A DNA stretch of 17,074 bases from Saprospiraceae bacterium (lineage in GTDB: Bacteria > Bacteroidota > Bacteroidia > Chitinophagales > Saprospiraceae). The notes below the pieces were generated by a model that had not been told where the DNA came from, searched no databases, and saw only the letters and a program-made list of their open reading frames with translations. Both the position numbers and the translations under genes were made by a program. This document shows, one piece after another, positions 1 through 6,900 of the stretch. The stretch is taken from the NCBI GenBank assembly GCA_017995875.1, contig JAGOIB010000032.1, forward strand, positions 1 through 17,074, given 5' to 3'. Each line of letters starts with the position of its first letter. Positions within the stretch are counted from its first letter, which is position 1.

Positions 1-87
1 ATGAAATCACCAAACGGAAATTGCTGGAGACTGACAATGAATAATGATGGATCACTAAAAACTACAGCTATCAGCTGCCCTAATTGA
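1..87 (+). CDS. C-terminal end of an unidentified protein (partial)
   Basis: An open frame runs from the first base to a TGA at 85-87 and encodes 28 residues ending in SCPN. The first codon happens to be ATG, but the piece is more likely the tail of a longer gene cut by the window edge. The composition (SPNG, CWRLTM, NNDGSLKTTAISCP) resembles the short beta-strand C-termini of Bacteroidota surface or collagen-like proteins, in which a phrase such as 'SPDG..W.ITV.N.G.L.T' recurs. That resemblance is from memory and is weak. Function unknown. Confidence 0.4.
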   Translation: MKSPNGNCWRLTMNNDGSLKTTAISCPN

Positions 88-142
88 GTTGATCCGGGCA
101 AAAGACATTTTTAAGAGAAAAGGGTAAACACAATTCCCTTAT

Positions 143-574
143 TTACGGATGCGCCCTCATGTATTTCTTCCAGAGATCCACAAAACTCTTCGCCATTGCC
201 TTGGCTGTTTCCTTCTTAAAGACTATCACCTCATTGCTATCATCTGTCGCAGGTGCTGCACACGCAACACAATCCGTAGAGGCATTGTAAATAGCAATCT
301 CTGTCAGGAAAGGATTAAATTCAGAAGGAGGAAGGATCAGAAAATTAGTGGCGATCTCCCGCTCAGTTACATTATACATTTTCTTGTATAACTGGATGTT
401 TTTTTCCACCTGGGCCGTAGCGGGGACAATGTACTTATACTTCGTACTCTCACCCATGTTGACACTCACCAATTCAGAAAATTCCTTATTGCCAGTATCA
501 TAATGAAGGGTAGGGCTGATGACCCAGACTTCTGATGCCTTATTTTCAAGCTTGATCAATTGCTTTAACGTCAT
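143..574 (-). CDS. Small cytosolic protein of unknown function
   Basis: This frame encodes 143 residues with no signal peptide, no membrane segment and no lipobox, so a cytosolic location is likely. The N-terminal half has hydrophobic strand-like stretches (VWVISPTL near residue 17, YKYIVPA near 47) alternating with charged helices. The C-terminus is a basic helix (VDLWKKYMRAHP). Three cysteines sit near residues 102-105 in DCVACAA. The ISP...(T)KYKYIVP pattern faintly recalls the effector half of PLD-like or TrmB-like regulators, but there is no HKD motif and no helix-turn-helix, so I do not assign a family. It lies downstream of the DUF5777 gene on the same strand with 82 nt between them; whether it belongs to that operon is unclear. 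The start at 574 is the only in-frame ATG that preserves the first strand. Confidence 0.7.
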   Translation of the reverse strand: MTLKQLIKLENKASEVWVISPTLHYDTGNKEFSELVSVNMGESTKYKYIVPATAQVEKNIQLYKKMYNVTEREIATNFLILPPSEFNPFLTEIAIYNASTDCVACAAPATDDSNEVIVFKKETAKAMAKSFVDLWKKYMRAHP

Positions 575-656
575 GGTGCTATTTTTTTGTAAAAATAGTC
601 AATCCATACGCATATCCGGTTCTTTGTCGGTCAACAATTATAATGCTATCTGCGCA

Positions 657-1532
657 TTAATTTACGCTAAAGGTCCTTGAGATATTAAATCCAAAATGGA
701 TATCCCCATCCGCCCAGTTGCCAACGGTCTCAGTAACAAATCCCTTTTCTATCATGGAAGTACTGTTGGTAAAGTGCAACTGGAAAACGTGTCCGCCCGT
801 TTCAATATCAAAGCCGATACTGAGTGAGTTCCTGTATTGTTCTGCTAATTGACCAGGCAAAACATAGATATATTCAGCGTTGAGGGAGGTGCGCTTGCTT
901 AATTTAATTCTTCCTGCAACACCTATGGCAAAGACATCATTTTCCTCTTCAACCGTAGCCACCAGGTTGCGGTGCACTAATGTAGGAGAAAGCTGAAGAC
1001 TAAAGCTTTCTGAAAATTTCCGGCCCATGATCAACTGAAAAGTATAATACAGGTTGCTGCTGAAATAATTCTCTCGTGTAGGATCAGAAGGCTTAAGTGT
1101 CTTGATGGCCATGGTAGATAATACAGCCATTGTCAGGGGCGTGTTTTTTGCTCCCGTACTTTGACGGAGAAATTTATACTTGATAAATCCATCGTATGTT
1201 TTTTCATAACTGCTCCTTCCAGCACCTACCATCAATCGGTCGGTGATACCGTAATCGCCACCAATGCGGATGGATGCCTGATCCAAACCAAATAACTCAT
1301 AAAGGCCTCCACTCAGAAAGCCAAATCGATGGGATATTTTGATATCCAGTTCTCCTCCAGCAGTATTCTCCAGCGAGTGTAGATTGACTACACGATTGGC
1401 TTTAAAGCTTGAAGTAACAAGATTTACTGTTTCTTCTTCACCCAAAAGAGAGAGCAAATCATCTTCCTGTCCGAAAGCAAACGTGCCTAGTCCTAAAAAG
1501 AGAAGTATGGCCATTGATTTTAATTGGTTCAT
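657..1532 (-). CDS. DUF5777-family outer-membrane beta-barrel protein
   Basis: The product is 291 residues with a clear Sec signal peptide (about 1-21, cleaved after FAFG). The mature part is rich in alternating amphipathic strands and ends with an aromatic-rich strand (HFGFNISRTFSVN), as expected for an outer-membrane barrel. The phrases NLHSLE, ISHRFG, GLYELFGLDQASIRIGGDYG and LMVGAGRSSYEKTYDGFIKY are those I associate with DUF5777. This family is known from Bacteroidota, often beside YceI and c-type cytochrome genes, and has no established function. It is the last gene of the six-gene block, 113 nt after the YceI gene, with a terminator-like hairpin between them, so it may be read at a lower level or from its own promoter. 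A role as an outer-membrane conduit or scaffold for the neighbouring redox proteins is inference; at this length it is much smaller than MtrB-type conduits. Confidence 0.82.
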   Translation of the reverse strand: MNQLKSMAILLFLGLGTFAFGQEDDLLSLLGEEETVNLVTSSFKANRVVNLHSLENTAGGELDIKISHRFGFLSGGLYELFGLDQASIRIGGDYGITDRLMVGAGRSSYEKTYDGFIKYKFLRQSTGAKNTPLTMAVLSTMAIKTLKPSDPTRENYFSSNLYYTFQLIMGRKFSESFSLQLSPTLVHRNLVATVEEENDVFAIGVAGRIKLSKRTSLNAEYIYVLPGQLAEQYRNSLSIGFDIETGGHVFQLHFTNSTSMIEKGFVTETVGNWADGDIHFGFNISRTFSVN

Positions 1533-1576
1533 ATCGTATTGTTTCTAAAGTAAGAATTATATCGTCAATGTAGAGA

Positions 1577-1620
1577 AATAAAAGAACCTCTACCGGCATT
1601 AAATGCGACAAATAGAGGTC
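1577..1620 (-). terminator. Terminator-like hairpin after the YceI gene
   Basis: On the minus strand, just after the YceI stop, GACCTCTA (1620-1613) pairs with TAGAGGTTC (1592-1584), enclosing a smaller internal GCATT/AATGC hairpin. A T-rich tail (TTTTATTTCT) follows. This fits an intrinsic terminator or attenuator placed before the DUF5777 gene. The loop is long, so confidence is moderate. Confidence 0.4.
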
Positions 1621-1645
1621 CTGAAAAAATCCTGCCCATTTCTAT

Positions 1646-2200
1646 TTAGGGTAGCGCATTCATAAGTTGATAATCCGCTACAATACTTATATCAACAGAT
1701 TTTGAAATATTATCTGCCACCAGTTTCGGAATTTCAATTCCATAATCTGCTACCAATACCGTCAGTTTGCTTTTTGCAGAAATCACACCACCTTTAACGG
1801 TGATTGTTCCTTGCGTAGTAACAGGTTTGGTTACGCCATGCATTTCCAGTTGTCCGCTGACGGTTACAGTATAGACGCCGTCTTTGGCGAAGTTTACACT
1901 GGCTGGATTCTCAATTTTCCCTTTGAATTTCGCTTTAGGATACGTCGTACTTTCCATATAGTTTTCATTGAAGTGATCCTGCATCAGCGATTTCTCAAAC
2001 TTAAATCCCTGGATCAAAACGGCCCATTCAATAGATCCCGAAGCCACGTCGATCACGGTACTTGCAGATGAATTGGTGGCCTCAATTTTTTCCATGGATG
2101 CATCCGAATGAAAGGAAATTTTTCCTGTCTTCGAAAAATACTTCTGTCCGATGACTAATTGTGTACTCATCAGGAGTACAATGATGACGATGCTTCTCAT
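1646..2200 (-). CDS. YceI-family periplasmic protein
   Basis: The product has 184 residues, the usual YceI length, with a signal peptide at about 1-18 (VIG then Q). The lipocalin-like YceI fold is indicated by GKISFHSDA near the start of the mature chain, the central HFNENYMESTTYPKAKFKG block, GQLEMHGVTKPV, and the closing LVADYGIEIPKLVAD region. Characterised YceI-fold proteins bind polyisoprenoids or other long apolar ligands; the physiological role is usually unclear. Here it lies 57 nt after the OB-fold gene and is followed by the DUF5777 gene, a neighbourhood shared with c-type cytochromes. In this setting a quinone-like or isoprenoid ligand would make sense, but that is inference. Confidence 0.92.
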   Translation of the reverse strand: MRSIVIIVLLMSTQLVIGQKYFSKTGKISFHSDASMEKIEATNSSASTVIDVASGSIEWAVLIQGFKFEKSLMQDHFNENYMESTTYPKAKFKGKIENPASVNFAKDGVYTVTVSGQLEMHGVTKPVTTQGTITVKGGVISAKSKLTVLVADYGIEIPKLVADNISKSVDISIVADYQLMNALP

Positions 2201-2257
2201 GTTCTTACGCTTTAAATGTGTTATTAAAATGATATCTTCCCACGGTGTGTTCTTGTT

Positions 2258-2662
2258 TTATTTAACCAGGGATGCCTGCACCAGGATAACATCACTAAGG
2301 TATCCACTGCACATTCCTTTTATTTTTAACTCTTCTCCTGCTTTTATAGATCTGGCTTCGCTTCCATCTTCCAGTTCGCAGATAATCATTGACATTGGGT
2401 CTCCTGTTTCAATTTGTACTTTCGTTTTTCCTTCTTCCACAGCAACAGCAGCAACCTTTCCTGTCACCTCAACTACTTTTCCGAGATACATTTCATTGGC
2501 AACTTTTTCATCTGCTTCATAATCCGTAATGAGTTTTGCAGCAGAAACCTCAACATCAGGCTTTTTATTTTCAAGGCTGGCCACCGGCTTGTTATACATA
2601 TAGTATCCAACGCCCGCGGCAATCATGCCAAGCACCAACAAAAACAAAATTATTTTTCTCAT
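2258..2662 (-). CDS. Membrane-anchored OB-fold (tRNA_anti-like) protein
   Basis: The product is 134 residues. I place the start at 2662 because the preceding 31 in-frame codons include the 3' end of the upstream cytochrome gene and encode an unprotein-like run, whereas MRKIILFLLV begins a good membrane anchor or uncleaved signal (residues about 4-22). The soluble part (about 45-134) matches the Bacteroidota OB-fold group annotated tRNA_anti-like: YLGKVVEVTGKVA, a VQIETGD strand, MIICELED, GEELKIKGMCSGY and a final ILVQASLVK strand. Despite the name, proteins of this group with a membrane anchor are not tRNA synthetase domains; their ligand is unknown. It sits 62 nt after the one-haem cytochrome gene and 57 nt before YceI, inside the exported redox block. 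Confidence 0.8.
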   Translation of the reverse strand: MRKIILFLLVLGMIAAGVGYYMYNKPVASLENKKPDVEVSAAKLITDYEADEKVANEMYLGKVVEVTGKVAAVAVEEGKTKVQIETGDPMSMIICELEDGSEARSIKAGEELKIKGMCSGYLSDVILVQASLVK

Positions 2663-2724
2663 ATGATCTGTGTTGGTCGTGTGATGAATTGAATAAAATT
2701 CAATGTAGTAGTAGTGCGTACTTC

Positions 2725-3099
2725 TTAATTGTTGAGTGCTCCATCCAGAATCCATTGTTCTGTTTTAGCAATATCACAATCGCCTATTTTGGGAGCATTT
2801 TGAGGCATTGGTTCAAATCCCGATGCCTGCTTCATCGATCCAAGGAGTTTACCATTATCAACATATACTTTCAGATTATCGTATCCCTCCAGTATTACAT
2901 TTCCATTGTAGATGCCTTGAGCCATGCTGTGGCAGATATAGCAATTTCGATCCAAAATGGGTTGAATGTTAGTTTGCAGGCTCATGTTAGACGTCTGACA
3001 GTTGGTGGGAGGATATAATATTTCTTCAACGTCATAGTAACATGAAGTGAAAAACACCGTCCCAAGTATCATTCCTTTAATTATTCTGCGCTCCATCAT
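2725..3099 (-). CDS. One-haem cytochrome c lipoprotein
   Basis: The product is 124 residues. A short signal sequence ends in a lipobox-like FFTSC, giving a lipidated Cys20. One canonical haem-attachment motif, CYICH, lies at residues 53-57, and Met98 in EPMPQ is the probable distal axial ligand. The chain ends with a helix (QWILDGALNN). The domain from about 45 to 124 is homologous to the second half of the upstream two-haem protein: both have the pattern C..CHS, then LLG, then G(F/Y)(E/K)PMPQ, then DC, then W-I-x-DGA-x-NN at the very end, which points to gene duplication. The ATG at 3099 lies within the upstream coding region, overlapping it by 23 nt, so translational coupling is likely. Role: electron transfer at the membrane surface; partner not determined. 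Confidence 0.88.
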   Translation of the reverse strand: MMERRIIKGMILGTVFFTSCYYDVEEILYPPTNCQTSNMSLQTNIQPILDRNCYICHSMAQGIYNGNVILEGYDNLKVYVDNGKLLGSMKQASGFEPMPQNAPKIGDCDIAKTEQWILDGALNN

Positions 3100-3883
3100 T
3101 GATCCAGGCTTTTATCTTATTTATTTTACAATCCGAAAGTTTGTTTGTTCCCTGAGGCATCGGCTTATACCCATTAGCCCATGTAATTGCTCCAAGCAAT
3201 CTACCATTGAAGGCAAGCGATTGCACTGCTGCGTGGGAATTAAGGGAAAGATTTCCTGATGGTGTTCCACCAGAATGACATCCTACACAATATGTTTTCA
3301 ACACAGGTGCCACAAAGGTTGAATAGGAAACAAATGTCGTGTCACAAGTCCCAACCACTTCATCACAGGTCAGGTCTTTAGCACCCTGAAGAATCCACTT
3401 CGAAATCAGGGTAATCTGATCACTGGTTAGTCTTTGAGCGGGTGAAGGAGGCATCTTATCTTCTCCGGATGTTGTTGTTATAGCTTTATACAATTTTGAC
3501 TTGTTTAAGTCAAAGGGTTTGACTTTACCTGTATTCAGTACATTATTGAAATTCGTTAGAATGACACCTTCTTCATGCGTTTGTGCATCATGGCAACCAC
3601 TTTTCGCACAATTCGAAACAAGAATAGGTAATACATCTCTTGTAAAATAAACAAGATTGGTATCGCATGGAACACCCAGAGTTGTATCAATATCCATGGT
3701 ATCTACAGGAGTCGTATCAATAGGCATACCTGTCGTATCAATAGGGCCGCCATCAATTGGAGTGAACGGGTCATGAACACATGATGGCATTACCATCGAT
3801 AAAGTGGCAACCAGGATAATTCCTGCAAACACCATTTTATGAAAGTGTCCTGATAATTTTTTATGACTCTTCTGCTCGTTCAT
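3077..3883 (-). CDS. Two-haem cytochrome c lipoprotein with one CX4CH motif
   Basis: The product is 268 residues. After a hydrophobic signal (about 17-33) comes a plausible lipidation Cys35 (VMPSC). Residues 47-68 form a linker built on a repeated IDTT phrase (PIDTT, PIDTT, DIDTT), probably a flexible tether. The first haem domain (about 73-173) carries C92-AKSG-C97-H98, a CX4CH spacing instead of CX2CH, with KMPPS Met144 as likely distal ligand. The second domain (about 180-268) has the canonical CVGCH at 199-203 and Met242 in KPMPQ. Planctomycete-type and Bacteroidota cytochromes with an N-C-x4-CHD start are known, so the first site is probably a real haem site. It starts 40 nt after the giant cupredoxin gene and overlaps the next cytochrome, which fits co-expression with a secreted copper protein. 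Confidence 0.88.
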   Translation of the reverse strand: MNEQKSHKKLSGHFHKMVFAGIILVATLSMVMPSCVHDPFTPIDGGPIDTTGMPIDTTPVDTMDIDTTLGVPCDTNLVYFTRDVLPILVSNCAKSGCHDAQTHEEGVILTNFNNVLNTGKVKPFDLNKSKLYKAITTTSGEDKMPPSPAQRLTSDQITLISKWILQGAKDLTCDEVVGTCDTTFVSYSTFVAPVLKTYCVGCHSGGTPSGNLSLNSHAAVQSLAFNGRLLGAITWANGYKPMPQGTNKLSDCKINKIKAWINDGAQNN

Positions 3884-3923
3884 TGTTGTTTGTTGAAACC
3901 CTTAAACGGATTGACGCGACAAG

Positions 3924-6900
3924 TTATTGAACTATAATCATAGCACCATACCTGTTTCTTTCTGAAACGACTTGTAAGTAGTACAAGCCGGGCATTTCAG
4001 GCGTTGAAATTTGTAGTGTTTTCTCCAGGATCACCTTTTTGTTAGCAATCACTACACCATTAATATCATTTATAAAAATATGTGCTTCAAGTCCCAGGTT
4101 GTTTAGATCAAATCCACTTAATTGAATCTGTCCATCCCACATGCTTACCGGATTGGGTGCTACAGTAAGTTTGTCAAACTGGATTTCCCCGAAACCTATA
4201 CCAGTGGTTCCAACAAATAATGATCTGCAATCTGAATTGATACAAATTCCATCTATGTCCATGGTCAGTAAACACACCGTATAAATACCTGTTGCTGCAT
4301 AAACATGCAGTGGATTAATATCTGTACTGATCTGTCCATCACCAAATCCCCATAAACGCGAACCCACCGGACCAGAACTCATATCAGTAAATTGATAGGA
4401 TAAAGGATTCCCTTCCTCTACCTGGCTTACAAAGCCCGCCCGCAAAGCAAGACATGGATCTGTCAGATCAATCAATTGGCATTGTGTATTGACGCAACCC
4501 GAAGAAGTAACAGTAATGCAAACTTCAAATATCCCCGACGCAAATGAATGAAACGCAGAATCATACTGCGTAGACGAACTTCCATCGCCAAAGATCCAGG
4601 TGGCTGATACTTCAGGATTAGATACATCAGATGTGTTGTAAAACACAAGATCTAACCCTTCCTGTGCATAGGTGAAGGAAGCCTGGCATACATCAGCCCC
4701 TAATCGGATTTTGTCACAGAATTGCTCGGTACATCCATTCATATCCATCACCGTTAAACACACTTCGTATAATATCGCTTCTGAAAATACATGATGCGGA
4801 TTTTGTATTGTTGATGTTGTTCCATCACCAAAATTCCAGTTCCATGAAACTATATCACCCCGGCTTTTATCTTCAAAAAATATGTCCAGTGTACTATAAT
4901 TTATATCATATCTAAATTGAGACCTTACCAAAAAACAAGGGTCACTGCAATCAAAAGAATCAAGAACAATTGATGTCATACAATCATCCGGTCCATTATC
5001 GGTAACCTGAATGTTGTGCGTTTGTCCCTGTGCCGGTAATCCAAGAGTGAAATGCTGAATTCCCCCCGGCTGATATGACCTGTCATAGATCACCACATTT
5101 CCTGAGTTGATTACATCATACGACGGGCCAGGACCGGTTCCGAAAAACTGGAAATCTACGTATACACTTCCATCAGCACATGGATCAGTTACATTGATCG
5201 TTCCAGCCATACCAATACCTCCTGGAGCACCATGAGGAATACAATAGTACGGATGTATACCATTCTCCTTTATGACCAGATCATAGGAAGACCCCTGACC
5301 AAGTAAACCGGAATTGAAAACATCAATGCCTGAAGAAGCATCTGATGTGACAGTATGTGGAATTGACCCCGTCCAATTGAAATGAATGGTATCACCTAAT
5401 TCTATCTCTAGGTTAGCAGGATCAAAATTGAAATCTCTCACCTGTACTTCGTGACGCCGGCCATTACCCGTAAAGTAATCAAGACCACTCAATTGGCACT
5501 CTGCTGAACAAGTTCCCGTTGTGAAAAAATCGCTTGCAGCACATATAGTATTTAGTAGATCCTGTATAGTGATAATATGTTGACTGTTATCTGCAGGATA
5601 TGGAATTACAACTTCATTCTCACCCATCCGGTCATCATACTGTCTTGGATTATTTCCATATAACATACCATCCACAAAGAGATTGTATCCCTGCAGACTT
5701 CCGTTAGTAACTTCAAAAGAGAGCTGAACGTTTTCTGTATTATCCGTACAAGGAGGTAACACAGTAATTGACCCAGACATACCAATTCCACCCGGTCCGC
5801 CGTGAGGAATGCAAAAGAAAGGATGAACACCAGGTGTATTAATGACAAGTTCATAGAAAGCGCCATTACCCAACAAACCACTATTCCATACCTCGGGTCC
5901 TGTCACGGCATCAGATGTTACGGTGTGAGGAATATCACCTATCCATACAAAACGTATTTTCTCACCTGCACCTATGGTGAAATGACTTGGGAAATAATCA
6001 AAATCTCTTACTTCTACCGTATGAATGATATTGTTGCCTGTATTGGCCGTTAGATTAAGGACAGAACATCCTACACCACAGATGCTGCTTTGTACGGGTT
6101 GTGTGAAAGCACAAAAACCTGTTTCTACATCCTGGATAGTAATCAGATGCCATCCACCATCTCCCGGCAAATGAATGATCTCATCATTGAACCCAACCGG
6201 ATTATCATAAAGAATTGGTGTGTCGGTAATCTTTACACCGTCAGCAAAAACATTATATCCCAATGGGCTTCCGGCTGAAACATTGAAGGACATATTGGTA
6301 AGCCATTTGTTTTGCTCGCAAGTATCCAGGACATGGATCACTCCTGACATTCCGATTCCACCTGGTCCTCCATGAGGCTGGCAATAATATGGAAAGTTGC
6401 CCGTGGAGGTGATGACTACATCATACGTCGTTCCCTGTCCATGCAGTCCACTATTCCATGTATTTATTCCCACAAATGCATCTGACGTCGTCGTGTGTGG
6501 TATGACACCTGTCCATTCAAATCGCACTGTATCTCCCAGCAACACATCAAGTTGTGATGGACTAAAGACAAAATCTTTAACCTCCACTACATGACTTGTT
6601 CCATGCTGCCCTACTTCAAAATCCGATATCAGGCATGGACCTCCACAGGATGGTATGATCACACTTTGTGTGTCTGCACATGAAGCATTCTCCATAAATT
6701 GAACACTCAATAAGCTGGTGATATTATTACCAACGACCATTGTTGAATAAAGCCCTGTTCCAATATTATCTGTCATAAGTGGAGTCGGGTTTAGTTTGAG
6801 TCCATCTTTATAGACATTATATGTCGCAGCTATTTGATTGGACGTAAACCCGATAGTAAGTGTCACAGTATTTCCATTACAAGGAGTTACTGTGGCCTGC

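Noticed and set aside
88..142. Possible terminator (AAGGG/CCCTT) after the left-edge gene
   Set aside because: The stem is only 5 bp with a 10-nt loop and has no U-run.
2663..2755. Longer start for the OB-fold gene (165 residues)
   Set aside because: The extra 31 codons overlap the 3' end of the upstream cytochrome gene and give a non-protein-like leader; the anchor sequence begins at the ATG at 2662.
5606..5881. Frames antisense or shifted within the giant gene
   Set aside because: They follow the repeated domains of the real gene, have no independent domain or start context, and change with the frame.
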